64,000 nt of DNA from Intestinimonas massiliensis (ex Afouda et al. 2020) (GTDB lineage: Bacteria > Bacillota > Clostridia > Oscillospirales > Oscillospiraceae): assembly GCF_001244995.1 (NCBI RefSeq), contig NZ_LN869529.1, positions 627,454 to 691,453 of the forward strand, read 5' to 3'. Position numbers and translations under genes: made by a program. The notes under the pieces are model-generated. The model did no database searches. It was not told the origin of the DNA and saw only the letters and a program-made list of their open reading frames with translations. Of the stretch, positions 16,781 to 25,521 are shown one piece after another (within the stretch, counting starts at the first letter, position 1; each line of letters starts with the position of its first letter).

Positions 16781-17440
16781 TCAGGAGGCTTGTGAATTCT
16801 GTTCTCCCGCCGCATCTGGACGGGGCAGGAGGAAGACCGGGATGCCCTCGGCGGCGGGCGCCAGCGAGAGCATGGGGAAGAAAACAGCCAGAGAATCTCC
16901 CGTCAGATAGAAGCGCTGCGGGGAAAAAAAGCGGCGTACCCGGGCCGGCGCATCGGCGTAGAAGAAGGATTCCCCGCTTTGCAGGCGGGCTTCTGACTGT
17001 GCGGTCAGCTCCGCCAGCAGGGACTGGCGCCACAAACGGGTTGGGGGGAGAAAGTCGGTGAGAAGATGAGGGACTCCGCTGGCCAGGTCCCAGGTGTCGG
17101 CGGTGCGGACGGTGAGCGGCCGGCCGGTAGAGCGCTCGACGGCATCCACATAAAGACTCAGAAGGCCGGCCTCCTCCTGTGTCACCCGGTAGTCCAGCGT
17201 GACGCTCCAGGGCTCGAATGGGCGGGAGGCCGCGCGGGCTTCCGCCAGCGCGGCGCAGGCGGACGGAAACAGGGAGGTCTCCCAGCGTGCTTTCCAGATC
17301 TGCGCCAGCTTGCCGTAATAGCGGTTGATACGCCGGGCGCCCCGACTCTCTGCGTCCAGCTCAGGGGTGCGCAGGGACAGAACCAGCACCGGCTCGCCCT
17401 CCCACTTCAGGGCCTGCTTCCACAGGCAGTCCTTGACCAT
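16781..17440 (-). CDS. DUF3298 (RsiV-like) domain protein
   Basis: 219-residue protein without a signal peptide or membrane helix. Residues about 75-120 resemble a PdaC/DUF4163-like segment (WSVTLDYRVTQEEAGLLSLYVDAVE) and 165-205 the DUF3298 signature, FYLTGDSLAVFFPMLSLAPA with AEGIPVFLLP. In RsiV and PdaC this domain is extracellular; here no export signal is visible, so the protein appears cytosolic. Function is unknown. ATG 17440 has GGAGAGGAG upstream. The gene is divergent from the yerC operon, sharing a short intergenic region. Confidence 0.7.
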   Translation of the reverse strand: MVKDCLWKQALKWEGEPVLVLSLRTPELDAESRGARRINRYYGKLAQIWKARWETSLFPSACAALAEARAASRPFEPWSVTLDYRVTQEEAGLLSLYVDAVERSTGRPLTVRTADTWDLASGVPHLLTDFLPPTRLWRQSLLAELTAQSEARLQSGESFFYADAPARVRRFFSPQRFYLTGDSLAVFFPMLSLAPAAEGIPVFLLPRPDAAGEQNSQAS

Positions 17441-17506
17441 GTCATCAGCTCCTCTCCCTTTATGCTATGAAGAGACGGGAAAAACGTGAAAGCAGCGGAT
17501 TGCCTC

Positions 17507-17535
17507 TTTACCTTCGTACTTCACAGTGGTAAAAT
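17507..17535 (+). promoter_or_regulatory. Predicted promoter of the yerC operon
   Basis: TTTACC, 17 bases, TAAAAT, ending 43 bases before ATG 17579. Confidence 0.55.
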
Positions 17536-17578
17536 AATAAGGAGCAAGGCTCTGATTATAGGAAAGCGAGGTCCCGAC

Positions 17579-17893
17579 ATGACCAAAAAGCCCAAGAAGG
17601 AGCACAGCGACCTGCTGTATGAAAGTATTCTGACTTTGCAGGACCTGGATGAGTGCCGCAAGTTTTTTGAAGACCTCTGCACCGTGGCGGAGCTGCGGGC
17701 CATGGAACAGCGGTTCGAGGTGGCGCTTCTCCTCAGCGACGGGATGATCTATAATGATATTTTGGAGCGTACGGGGGCCAGCAGCGCCACCATCAGCCGG
17801 GTGAACCGCTCGCTGAACTACGGTGCGGACGGCTACAAGAACGTATTGCCCCGGGCCAAGGACATCCGAAAGAAGTACGAGCAGGACGAATGA
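17579..17893 (+). CDS. YerC/YecD family TrpR-like DNA-binding protein
   Basis: 104-residue protein with the Trp-repressor-like helix-turn-helix fold. The family core is present: AELRAMEQRFEVALLLSDG then YNDILERTGASSATISRVNRS, where the second helix of the HTH (SSATISRVNR, near residue 73) would read DNA. YerC regulators are broadly kept next to varied genes; no ligand is known. ATG 17579 is chosen because upstream in-frame codons give unrelated hydrophobic sequence and lie before the predicted promoter. The stop overlaps the methyltransferase start (ATGA). Confidence 0.88.
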   Translation: MTKKPKKEHSDLLYESILTLQDLDECRKFFEDLCTVAELRAMEQRFEVALLLSDGMIYNDILERTGASSATISRVNRSLNYGADGYKNVLPRAKDIRKKYEQDE

Positions 17894-18636
17894 GCAGCTA
17901 CGAAGCGCTGGCGGGGCGGTATGACGCACTGACCGCCGATGTGCATTATGAGGTATGGGCGGATTATGCCGAAAAGCACTTTCGAAGGGCCGGGCTTCCG
18001 GTCCACACGGTGCTGGACCTGGCCTGCGGGACCGGAAGCCTGACCTGCCGGCTGGCGGAGCGGGGCTATGAGATGATCGGCGTGGACCAGTCGGAGGAGA
18101 TGCTGGCTGTGGCGGCGGAAAAGGGACGGGCCGTCCAGGGTGAGAAGCCCATCTTCCTCCACCAGTCCATGCAGGAGCTGGATCTTTACGGGACCATCGA
18201 CGCCTGCGTCTGTTGTCTGGACAGCGTTAACTATGTCACGTGCCCGGCGGACCTACGCCGGGCGTTCCAGCGCGTTCATCTGTTTCTCATGCCGGGCGGG
18301 GTCTTTCTGTTCGATGTGAACACCCCGGAGAAGCTGAGGAATCTGGACGGCCAGATGTTTATGGATGAGACCGATGACACATACTGTGTCTGGCGGGCGG
18401 AATACTCGGCCCGCCGTCGAATCTGCACCTACGGCATGGACCTGTTTTTTCGCGAGGGCGCGCTGTGGCGCCGGGAGGAGGAGGTCCATGAGGAATATGC
18501 CTACGAGCCCCGGGAGCTGACGGATTATCTCCATGCGGCCGGCTTTCGGGATGTGAAGCAGTACGGCGAATTAAAGCTCCGCCCGCCGAAGCCGGGGGAG
18601 GGGCGTATCTTTTTTGCCGCGCGAAAGGATTTGTGA
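17890..18636 (+). CDS. Class I SAM-dependent methyltransferase
   Basis: 248-residue cytosolic methyltransferase. SAM-binding motif I VLDLACGTGSL lies near residue 40, motif II acidic end GVDQSEEML near 60, and a post-motif region VCCLDSVNYV near 98, followed by FLMPGGVFLFDVNTPEKL. The substrate is not evident; similar Firmicute proteins are annotated generically. It is translationally coupled to yerC by a 4-bp ATGA overlap and sits four bases before hslO, so the three genes form one unit. Confidence 0.88.
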   Translation: MSSYEALAGRYDALTADVHYEVWADYAEKHFRRAGLPVHTVLDLACGTGSLTCRLAERGYEMIGVDQSEEMLAVAAEKGRAVQGEKPIFLHQSMQELDLYGTIDACVCCLDSVNYVTCPADLRRAFQRVHLFLMPGGVFLFDVNTPEKLRNLDGQMFMDETDDTYCVWRAEYSARRRICTYGMDLFFREGALWRREEEVHEEYAYEPRELTDYLHAAGFRDVKQYGELKLRPPKPGEGRIFFAARKDL

Positions 18637-18639
18637 ACC

Positions 18640-19521
18640 ATGGATGAGATTATAAGGATGATGACCGGGGACGGCATGGTCAAGGCTGTGGCCGTCACCG
18701 GCAAGGATATGGTCGAGCGTGCCCGGCAGATCCACAAGACGCTGCCGGTGGCCACCGCCGCCCTGGGCCGGACGCTGATGGCGGCCTCCATGATGGGGGA
18801 CATGCTCAAGGAGAAGGACGGCTCCGTGACCCTCCAGATCAAGGGCGGCGGGCCGCTGGGCGCCATCACGGCGGTGTCGGACAGCCGGGGCAATCCCAGA
18901 GGTTACCTGCAGAACGGCCAGGTGGATATTCCCCGCAAATACCAGGGCAAGCTGGATGTAGGGACCGCCGTGGGAAGCAGCGGCTCTCTGACCGTCATGA
19001 AGGACATGGGACTCAAGGAGCCCTATATCGGCAGCGTACAGTTGGTCAGCGGGGAGATCGCCGAGGATATCACCGCCTACTTTGTGGAGAGCGAGCAGGT
19101 CCCTACCGCCTGCGCGCTGGGGGTGCTGGTGGACAAGGATCAGAGTGTGGCTGCGGCGGGAGGCTATCTGGTTCAGCTTCTGCCCGGAGCGGACGAGAGC
19201 GTGATCCAGCGGCTGGAGGAGTCCATCGCCCGGCTGGGACCTGTCACGGACGCCCTGCACGGCGGCGCCGACGCGGTGCAGCTTTTGGGGCGGGTGCTGG
19301 AGGGGCAGGAGCCGGAGCTCCTGGAGCGCAGACCGGTGGCCTACAAGTGCTATTGCAGCCGGGAGCGGGTGTCCCGCGCCATCATCAGCATGGGCAAAGA
19401 GGAGATGCAGAACCTCATCGAAGAGCAAGGCGGGGCGGAGCTGACCTGTCAGTTTTGCGACAAGGTGTATCGCTTTACTAAAGAGGATTTGCAAGAACTT
19501 CTGGAGGAAGCGACGCGATAA
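18640..19521 (+). CDS. hslO: Hsp33 redox-regulated chaperone
   Basis: 293-residue ATP-independent holdase activated by oxidation. The N-terminal domain has typical Hsp33 segments (ALGRTLMAASMMGDMLKEKD, near residue 42; GDPRGYLQ-type turn GNPRGYLQNG near 86). The C-terminal zinc/redox switch is complete: CYC at 237-239 and CQFC at 270-273. Third gene of the yerC unit. It protects proteins during oxidative stress, in keeping with an anaerobe exposed to oxygen. Confidence 0.96.
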   Translation: MDEIIRMMTGDGMVKAVAVTGKDMVERARQIHKTLPVATAALGRTLMAASMMGDMLKEKDGSVTLQIKGGGPLGAITAVSDSRGNPRGYLQNGQVDIPRKYQGKLDVGTAVGSSGSLTVMKDMGLKEPYIGSVQLVSGEIAEDITAYFVESEQVPTACALGVLVDKDQSVAAAGGYLVQLLPGADESVIQRLEESIARLGPVTDALHGGADAVQLLGRVLEGQEPELLERRPVAYKCYCSRERVSRAIISMGKEEMQNLIEEQGGAELTCQFCDKVYRFTKEDLQELLEEATR

Positions 19522-19556
19522 AGGACAAAAAATATCCAGGAAAGGCAAATTTGGTG

Positions 19557-19585
19557 TTGACATCTTAGCCTGGCTTTAGTATAAT
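19557..19585 (+). promoter_or_regulatory. Consensus promoter of the tRNA array
   Basis: TTGACA, 17 bases, TATAAT: perfect hexamers and spacing, about 38 bp before tRNA-Val. This strength fits a stable-RNA operon. Confidence 0.9.
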
Positions 19586-19622
19586 AACTTTCGCCGTCTG
19601 AAAGAAACAAATACGGCACCAG

Positions 19623-19698
19623 GGGAGCATAGCTCAGCTGGTAGAGCGCATGCCTTACAAGCATGATGTCACAGGTTCGAGTCCTGTTGTTCCCACCA
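19623..19698 (+). tRNA. tRNA-Val (anticodon TAC)
   Basis: 76-nt cloverleaf; acceptor GGGAGCA / TGTTCCC, anticodon stem CATGC / GCATG with loop CTTACAA, T-loop GGTTCGAGTCC, CCA encoded. First of an array of five. Confidence 0.96.
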
Positions 19699-19722
19699 CA
19701 GGTCTTTGACCTGACACCATCT

Positions 19723-19799
<77 letters not shown>

Positions 19800-19820
19800 T
19801 GGGCGGCAACGCCCGCATTT

Positions 19821-19895
<75 letters not shown>

Positions 19896-19896
<1 letters not shown>

Positions 19897-19937
19897 ATCT
19901 CCGGGGGATGCCCATTGGCGTCCCCCGGGAGATTTTT
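19896..19937 (+). terminator. Terminator inside the tRNA array
   Basis: Stem AATCTCC-GGGGGA pairs with TCCCCC-GGGAGATT and is followed by TTTTTCTC. It could end the Val-Asp-Phe transcript, leaving Gly-Cys to a separate or read-through transcript. Confidence 0.75.
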
Positions 19938-19989
19938 CTCTTCCCATGCATCAAACGCGAATCTGCGGCATATGCTGGACTGTTGATTC

Positions 19990-20065
19990 GCAGGTGTAGC
20001 TCATCTGGTAGAGCGCCACCTTGCCAAGGTGGAGGTAGCGAGTTCGAGCCTCGTCACCTGCTCCA
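19990..20065 (+). tRNA. tRNA-Gly (anticodon GCC)
   Basis: 76-nt cloverleaf; acceptor GCAGGTG / CACCTGC, anticodon loop TTGCCAA, CCA encoded. Shares its acceptor stem with the tRNA-Gly(CCC) at 11124-11197. Confidence 0.96.
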
Positions 20066-20089
20066 GGAGACTGTGGGTCTCCGCTTTCC

Positions 20090-20160
<71 letters not shown>

Positions 20161-20163
<3 letters not shown>

Positions 20164-20202
20164 TAAAAATAACCACACCGTCAGGTGTGGTTATTTTTAT
20201 GG
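20161..20202 (+). terminator. Terminator of the tRNA array
   Basis: A 19-base arm containing AAAAATAACCACACC pairs perfectly with its complement around GTCA and ends in TTATTTTTAT. It starts in the CCA of tRNA-Cys. Confidence 0.9.
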
Positions 20203-20346
20203 AGACCTGGGGATTTTAACATGCTCGGGCGAAATGAATTCCCCTGCGCCGCCCCGCTGTGCGGGGCCCCGGTTCCGGCCAGGCATCTATAGTGTTCGGA
20301 CAAGACAAAAAGAAGGACACGACAAAGGGCAGTATCCGTAAGACAG

Positions 20347-20397
20347 TTATATACAGGAACAGCGTGACTTTCGAAGTCACGCTGTTCCTGTATATAA
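20347..20397. repeat. Perfect 24-bp stem hairpin
   Basis: Arms 20347-20370 and 20374-20397 are exactly complementary around TCG. The stem core is GGAACAGCGTGACTT. There is no coding gene within 150 bp, and the T-run expected of a terminator is absent. A structured RNA, a MITE-like element or a repeat is possible. Confidence 0.75.
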
Positions 20398-20427
20398 TAA
20401 TATAGATAGCCGCAAAGCGGCGCAAGC

Positions 20428-20484
20428 GGTGTAGCCCCTTGTTCGGAACGCAGTGACGCAAAAAGTACATACGGGGCTACACCG
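20428..20484. repeat. 12-bp inverted repeat with 33-bp spacing
   Basis: CGGTGTAGCCCC (20428-20439) and GGGGCTACACCG (20473-20484) are exact complements. The spacing suggests the ends of a small element or a cruciform rather than a terminator. Confidence 0.6.
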
Positions 20485-20557
20485 TATAGAAATGCGCCCC
20501 CCGTCCTAAAGGATTTTAGAAACGGTTCGGCAAACCGGAAGTTGTCTGCCTACTAAT

Positions 20558-21064
20558 TTACTCAACATCAAATTCTCTCGCCAGATAATACGGTGTTCCG
20601 TCTTTTGCTTTCATTTCCAATACTATCCGATAGGTTCCCGCTTCCAAGCGAGTACCATAATAATCATATTTTTGAACAACGCTCCCCTGCAAGCCTGTCC
20701 CGTCATTTCCACCCAACGAAAATTCTAAATTTCTAAAAGGAAATGCGTCTTGCGAATATGCCAAACGATACCATTGCCCGTCAATATAGCGTTCGAGATA
20801 CTCAAAGCCAGGGCCACCATCCTCAATGAAGGAATAGACTTCTTTAGAATTTGCAGTAACGGCCCAGCGAATTGTATAGCCTCTAAATGGAGACCATGAT
20901 GGCTTTTCGATGGTCAGTTCAAAGCCATCAACTTGATTGACAGGATAAGAGACTGGCTCTCCCAGTTTGGGATACTCTGCTGTGACCTGTAAAGTAAGCC
21001 ATACCCCGCCAGCACAAATGAAGATAAAAATAAGTAAAACAATCCAACCACTGTATTTCTTCAT
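20558..21064 (-). CDS. Membrane-anchored hypothetical protein, Ig-like fold
   Basis: 168-residue protein starting with MKKYSGWIVLLIFIFICAGG, a signal anchor or uncleaved signal sequence, so the rest is extracytoplasmic. The remainder is beta-rich and ends GTYRIVLEM...LAREFDVE, a pattern seen in bacterial Ig-like (Big_14-type) domains; it includes FEYLERYIDGQWYRL. Codons are clearly more AT-rich than in neighbours, suggesting recent acquisition. GAGGAGG lies seven bases before ATG 21064. Function unknown; the Ig-like assignment is tentative. Confidence 0.7.
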   Translation of the reverse strand: MKKYSGWIVLLIFIFICAGGVWLTLQVTAEYPKLGEPVSYPVNQVDGFELTIEKPSWSPFRGYTIRWAVTANSKEVYSFIEDGGPGFEYLERYIDGQWYRLAYSQDAFPFRNLEFSLGGNDGTGLQGSVVQKYDYYGTRLEAGTYRIVLEMKAKDGTPYYLAREFDVE

Positions 21065-21156
21065 TAGAAACCTCCTCTGAAAACCCCGGTTTGGCGCATA
21101 TTTTTATCAAACATATTGTAGCAGAAACCCGCAAAGAAATCTACTGTACAAAGAGA

Positions 21157-21190
21157 AACGCCTGAAGAATTCGCAAATTCTTCAGGCGTT
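21157..21190. repeat. Perfect 15-bp hairpin upstream of the Ig-like gene
   Basis: AACGCCTGAAGAATT pairs exactly with AATTCTTCAGGCGTT around CGCA. It lies between two divergent genes, not after a stop codon, so it may be the terminator of a lost gene. Confidence 0.6.
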
Positions 21191-21345
21191 GTGTTTATAT
21201 TCAGCCAACAGCTTTTTCGGGGTACGGGCAATACTGTCTTACGAACACCGCCCCAAAGTCGTGTCCTTCTTTTTGATTTTGCGCGCGCCTTTGACGGCAT
21301 TTTTGGGCCTATGTCCACATACTCCTGAGTAGAGGAGGTGTGGAC

Positions 21346-22743
21346 ATGGTTTTTTTAGAGCGGCTTGGCGGCTGGATCTGGAATCCTTGGCTGCTGGGCG
21401 GCTTTTTGCTGCTGGGACTCTATTATTCCCTCCGCAGCGGATTCTTTCAGGTGTTTGAATGCAGGCTGTGGCTGCGGGCGACGCTGGGCTCGCTGCTGCG
21501 CAAACGCGGGCGGGGGAATGGAAAGGGGCTGACCCAGTTTCAGGCCCTCTCCACCGCCCTGGCCTCCACCATCGGCACCGGCAGCATCGCAGGCGTGGCT
21601 ACCGCCATCTTCTACGGCGGGCCGGGCGCGGTGTTCTGGATGTGGGTCTCCGCCTTCCTGGGGATGATGACCGGCTGCGCGGAAAAGACGCTGGCGGTCC
21701 GCTACCGGCAGCGGAACGGCGCGGGGGCATGGCAGGGGGGGCCCATGGACTATATGGAGCGGGGACTGAAGCTGCGACCGCTGGCAATGATGTTCTCTCT
21801 CTTCTGCGTATGCGCCTCCATCGGCGGCGGGGATATGGTGCAGGCCAACTCCATCGCCACCTCTCTGGAGCACGCCTTCGGCTGGGACCGTCTGGCAGTG
21901 GGGTGCGTGACCGCCGTCCTCACCGGTCTGGTCATTCTGGGCGGCATCGGCCGCATCGGACGGGTGAGCGAAAAGCTGGTGCCGGTGATGGCGCTGCTCT
22001 TTTTGGGCGGCGGGGTGCTGGTGCTGGCCCGCCATGCCGTCGCGATACCGGCGGCCCTGACGGAGATCTTCACCCAGGCCCTGACCCCAAAGGCGGCCCT
22101 GGGAGGCGGGATGGGGTACGGCATGGCGGCGGCCATGCGCTACGGCGTGGCCCGGGGTGTGTTCACCAATGAGGCCGGCCTGGGCTCCTCCGCCATGGCA
22201 CATGCCGCGGCGGACGTGGATGAGCCGGCTGAGGAGGGCATGTGGGGCCTCTTTGAGGTCTTTATTGCCACGCTGCTGGTCTGCACGGTTACCGCACTGG
22301 TCATTCTGGTCTCCGGCGTGTACGCGCCCCAGACGGCTCTAAGGGCCATCCAGGCGGGAACGGTGGACAGCTCCATGGTGGGCGCAGCCTTGTCGGGAGC
22401 GGCTTTTGCTACGGTGATGGGCCGGTGGGGGGGACCCTTTGTGGCGGTCTGCCTTTTGATGTTCGCCTTCTCCTCCTTGCTGGGCTGGAGCTATTATGGG
22501 GAGCGGGGGCTGGAATACCTCACCGGCACCAGCCGCTGGACGGGCGTCTACCGCATGGCCTTTCTAGTCTGTGTGGTCCTGGGGAGCGTTGGGGACGTGG
22601 GGACGGTCTGGCAGCTGGCCGACGTGTGTAACGGGATGATGGCGCTGCCCAATCTGGCAGCCCTGTTCCTCCTGTCGCCGGAGGCACTACGACTCATCCA
22701 GGCGTGGACGCGCAGGCAAAAAAGCGCCCCGGACCGAGCGTGA
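21346..22743 (+). CDS. Sodium:alanine/glycine symporter, AGCS family
   Basis: 465-residue polytopic permease that couples Ala/Gly uptake to Na+ or H+. Family landmarks: FQALSTALASTIGTGSIAGVA near residue 65 (ion and substrate site), GPGAVFWMWVSAFLGM near 92, and GVARGVFTNEAGLGSS near 267, the AGCS signature. About ten helices are visible. ATG 21346 is used rather than GTG 21340 because AGAGGAGG at 21331-21338 is correctly spaced for it. Monocistronic; its stop lies inside the terminator shared with the convergent gene. Confidence 0.94.
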   Translation: MVFLERLGGWIWNPWLLGGFLLLGLYYSLRSGFFQVFECRLWLRATLGSLLRKRGRGNGKGLTQFQALSTALASTIGTGSIAGVATAIFYGGPGAVFWMWVSAFLGMMTGCAEKTLAVRYRQRNGAGAWQGGPMDYMERGLKLRPLAMMFSLFCVCASIGGGDMVQANSIATSLEHAFGWDRLAVGCVTAVLTGLVILGGIGRIGRVSEKLVPVMALLFLGGGVLVLARHAVAIPAALTEIFTQALTPKAALGGGMGYGMAAAMRYGVARGVFTNEAGLGSSAMAHAAADVDEPAEEGMWGLFEVFIATLLVCTVTALVILVSGVYAPQTALRAIQAGTVDSSMVGAALSGAAFATVMGRWGGPFVAVCLLMFAFSSLLGWSYYGERGLEYLTGTSRWTGVYRMAFLVCVVLGSVGDVGTVWQLADVCNGMMALPNLAALFLLSPEALRLIQAWTRRQKSAPDRA

Positions 22744-22757
22744 AGTCGGTCCGGGGC
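22726..22757. terminator. Terminator shared by the AGCS gene and the convergent membrane protein gene
   Basis: Stem GCCCCGGACCGA / TCGGTCCGGGGC around eight bases that contain the AGCS stop codon. An A-run precedes it. On the plus strand it lacks a strong T-run. Confidence 0.65.
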
Positions 22758-22768
22758 ATTCCATACCG

Positions 22769-24541
22769 TCAGGCGGCGGGAACTACGGATGCAGCACCAG
22801 GGAGGGCCGAAGAGGCGTCGGGGGCGGCCTCCGGCGCAGAGACCGCAGGCTCGGGGGAGACGATGGGGTCCGGCGTGGCCTTTCCGTCGATGGTGAGGCT
22901 GTAGCCGTTGAGGATGGGGTTGACCTCCTCACCGGTCTGGGGCGCGTGGTCGATGGTGACCGAGTCGCCCACCTTGAGGATGACCGCCGCCGGATTGTCC
23001 AGCGCGGAGAGGGAGTAGTAGACATCTTCGCCCTCCAGACGGACGAAGTAGTAGGTGTTGCCGTCCAGAACGGCGGAGAGAATCTCCTCTACGGCGCCGG
23101 AGATGGTGGTCTCAGGCAGGACCTCAGGAGTGGTGATGTTGTTTTCAGCCAACTGGAGGATATAATCCTTTTCACATTCCGCCACGGTGTTGCCGATGCC
23201 CACGATCTGATACTGCGAGACGTTGACCATGGCGTACATCTTGACGAGCTGGGCGGCGTCCTTCAGGGCAATGAAGTAGGTGGGCTGGCCGGAGATGTTG
23301 AGCAGGAGAGGGAAGGTGGCCTGGTACTGAAGGTGCTGGACCTTGCCCTGCGCGGAGGCCATTGCGGACTGCTCCGTGGCGCCGGGGGCCTTATAGTACT
23401 TGGTTTCCTTGGTCCGCTGGTTGGACAGCAGGAAGCCCACGTTGGACTGGTCGGAGCCCACGGAGGTGACGCCGGTGTACATATATACGTCGTCGCTCAG
23501 GGCAATATAATTGAAGCCCTCGGTGGTGTGGGTTACGTCCCGCTGACCAAAGATGGAGTTGATGAAGCCGTTGACCAGGGTGCCGTGGTAGTCATACTGC
23601 TCCATGATGAGTGAGGCCAGGTAGACCCGGTCCACCCAGGTGGGCACATCCTCGTAATACTCGCACTCACCGGTGACAGCATCCATCAGTACGGCGCCGT
23701 CGATGTCCCGGCCGCCGAAAAGACCGATGGTCATCTCCAGCTTGGGACAGACCCAATAGGGGTGGCCGCTCTCGTCGATCTCAAAGGTGGGCGTGGAGAA
23801 CATATAGGTGGGATAGGTAAACCGCAGGTGCCGCATGACGTTGCGGTTCAGGGGCTCGGAGGGGGAATACTTCATGCCCTCCGGCAGGCGGACCACCTCG
23901 GCCTCCTGGGAGACCATGTCCACGATGATATAGGCGGGCAGGCCCTGGCTGCGGTTGTTGAACCATTTGATGAGATCGCCGTAGTTCAGCGGGGTGACGC
24001 GGACGGGGCGGCCCTGATAATTGATCTGGGTGTAATCATCGGCCACCTCGAACTGGCTGACCATGTCGGACAGCTCGCCCAGCTTGCGGTCGCCCAGGCG
24101 CTGAGCGGACTGCTCATCCAGCATGGGGATCTGATCGAAAGAGATCTCCTCCACCTCGGCGGCAAAGTCGCCGTTTTCCACCGTGAGCAGGTCCCGATAG
24201 GAGGCAGCTCGGAAGATGGGCATGGAGATGACAGTGCCCAGGATGGCGATCACGATGAGCAGGAGCATCAGAATGCCGATGGGCAGGCATTGGGACTTGA
24301 TGAAGCGGAAATACTCCTTGATGCCGCCACTGGCGTCCATGTGGAAGCCGGAGGTAATGAGGGCGCAGACCACGTAGATGATGCACAGTACGAAGAAAAA
24401 GCCGTAAAAATTGCTGTCATGGAGGTTGATCGCCGGCAGGGAGACGTAAAAATAGAGCAGGCCGAGAACGAGGGTGACAAGAATGTTGATCAGGATGCGG
24501 GAGGCTTTGTTTTTCAGGCCGCGGCGCGGTGATTTTTCCAT
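22769..24541 (-). CDS. Large membrane-anchored protein of unknown function
   Basis: 590-residue protein. The first 110 residues hold three membrane helices (near 20-40, 47-68 and 90-112), followed by about 400 residues of apparently extracytoplasmic, mixed alpha/beta sequence, and an Ala/Pro/Ser-rich tail (PDPIVSPEPAVSAPEAAPD). Segments such as PTYMFSTPTFEIDESGHPYWVCPK and MDAVTGECEYY recur in Clostridia proteins that I cannot name. The region near 495-560 resembles a small beta-barrel or OB-like domain. ATG 24541 has AAAGGAGC nine bases upstream; the earlier in-frame ATG at 24559 has none. No function assigned. Confidence 0.75.
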   Translation of the reverse strand: MEKSPRRGLKNKASRILINILVTLVLGLLYFYVSLPAINLHDSNFYGFFFVLCIIYVVCALITSGFHMDASGGIKEYFRFIKSQCLPIGILMLLLIVIAILGTVISMPIFRAASYRDLLTVENGDFAAEVEEISFDQIPMLDEQSAQRLGDRKLGELSDMVSQFEVADDYTQINYQGRPVRVTPLNYGDLIKWFNNRSQGLPAYIIVDMVSQEAEVVRLPEGMKYSPSEPLNRNVMRHLRFTYPTYMFSTPTFEIDESGHPYWVCPKLEMTIGLFGGRDIDGAVLMDAVTGECEYYEDVPTWVDRVYLASLIMEQYDYHGTLVNGFINSIFGQRDVTHTTEGFNYIALSDDVYMYTGVTSVGSDQSNVGFLLSNQRTKETKYYKAPGATEQSAMASAQGKVQHLQYQATFPLLLNISGQPTYFIALKDAAQLVKMYAMVNVSQYQIVGIGNTVAECEKDYILQLAENNITTPEVLPETTISGAVEEILSAVLDGNTYYFVRLEGEDVYYSLSALDNPAAVILKVGDSVTIDHAPQTGEEVNPILNGYSLTIDGKATPDPIVSPEPAVSAPEAAPDASSALPGAASVVPAA

Positions 24542-24639
24542 AAAAAGCTCCTTTTTCATTCGGAATGGTTCGGTATTATGCTAATGTAACATATTATACC
24601 TTTGAATGCAAGGGATGAAACATGAACAGATTGTAACGC

Positions 24640-25218
24640 TTAGAGCGCGGCGGCCTCGGCTTCGACTTTGGCCTCGCTGTCCTGCATGGCGCGGAGTGTC
24701 ATGTCCAGCAGCTTGTCCAGGTCCCAGCCCAGCAGGGCGGCTCCCTGGGCGATCACATCCCGGGAACAGCCGGCGGCAAACTTCTTGTCCTTAAACTTCT
24801 TTTTCAGAGACTTGAGCTCCATATCGGTGCAGCTTTTGGAGGGCCGCATGAGGGCCGCCGCGCCGATGAGCCCCGTGAGCTCGTCGCAGGCGAAGAGCAC
24901 CTTTTCCATCTCATGCTCCGGTTTGACGTCGCAGGCCAGTCCCCAGCCGTGGCTGGCGGTGGCGTGGATCAGGGCCTCGTCCAGACCGTGCTCCCGCATG
25001 AGGACCTGGGACTTGACGCAGTGCTCTTCGGGCCACAGCTCGAAGTCCAGGTCGTGGAGCAGCCCGACGGAAGACCAGAAGCTCGCTTCCGCGCCGTAGC
25101 CCAGCTCCCGGGCGAACCAGCCCATAACGGCTTCCACCGTCAGGGCATGGCGCAGGTGGAAGGGGTCCTTGTTATACTTCCGGAGCAGATCCAGCGCCTG
25201 CAAACGAGAGAGTTCCAT
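24640..25218 (-). CDS. HD-domain protein, probable metal-dependent phosphohydrolase
   Basis: 192-residue cytosolic protein. The metal-binding pattern of HD hydrolases is present: HLRHALTVEAVMGWFARELG near residue 21, then SVGLLHDLDFE with the HD pair near 54, then ATASHGWG near 90 and FACDELTG near 112 as the later His/Asp ligands. It belongs to the small stand-alone HDIG-type group; substrates are probably nucleotides or phosphoesters. ATG 25218 follows AGAGGTG. Divergent from tRNA-Ser. Confidence 0.88.
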   Translation of the reverse strand: MELSRLQALDLLRKYNKDPFHLRHALTVEAVMGWFARELGYGAEASFWSSVGLLHDLDFELWPEEHCVKSQVLMREHGLDEALIHATASHGWGLACDVKPEHEMEKVLFACDELTGLIGAAALMRPSKSCTDMELKSLKKKFKDKKFAAGCSRDVIAQGAALLGWDLDKLLDMTLRAMQDSEAKVEAEAAAL

Positions 25219-25318
25219 ATCTTTGACACCTCTTTGGAAAATGTACTTCCATTTATAGCATGTTTTGGGGCACAATACAATGGCCCGCAGTTTTTTCGCA
25301 AATTTTGAAAATTCCCTC

Positions 25319-25346
25319 TTGACGGGAGGGCAAAAGATGATATAAT
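25319..25346 (+). promoter_or_regulatory. Promoter of tRNA-Ser
   Basis: TTGACG, 16 bases, perfect TATAAT, about 84 bp before the tRNA 5' end. Confidence 0.75.
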
Positions 25347-25429
25347 AATCAATGCTGTTCGCCGCAGAGCACGCCCTCCGGCGGTCCGTACTTCCCTGTA
25401 TTCGAGAAAGATTGCATACAGCATCAGAT

Positions 25430-25521
25430 GGAGTGGTATCGAAGAGGTCATAACGAGCACGACTGGAAATCGTGTGACGGTCAAAAGCCGTCCGAGGGTT
25501 CGAATCCCTCCCACTCCGCCA
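25430..25521 (+). tRNA. tRNA-Ser (anticodon GGA)
   Basis: 92-nt class II tRNA with the expected long variable arm (GACGGTCAAAAGCCGTC). Acceptor GGAGTGG / CCACTCC, anticodon loop CTGGAAA, T-loop GGTTCGAATCC, CCA encoded. Confidence 0.96.

Larger units (their letters stand above)
20203..20557. other. Gene-free interval rich in inverted repeats
   Basis: No credible coding region in about 355 bp. It holds two strong inverted repeats, listed separately. Base composition drops compared with the flanking genes and stays low through the hypothetical gene at 20558-21064. The position right after a tRNA gene and the odd composition are compatible with a remnant of an integrated element, but no att duplicate or recombinase is seen. 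Confidence 0.45.

Noticed and set aside
21064-21318. 84-codon minus-strand frame upstream of the Ig-like gene
   Set aside because: Runs through the perfect hairpin at 21157-21190, is unusually basic, and lacks a start site. More likely a chance frame or a repeat remnant.
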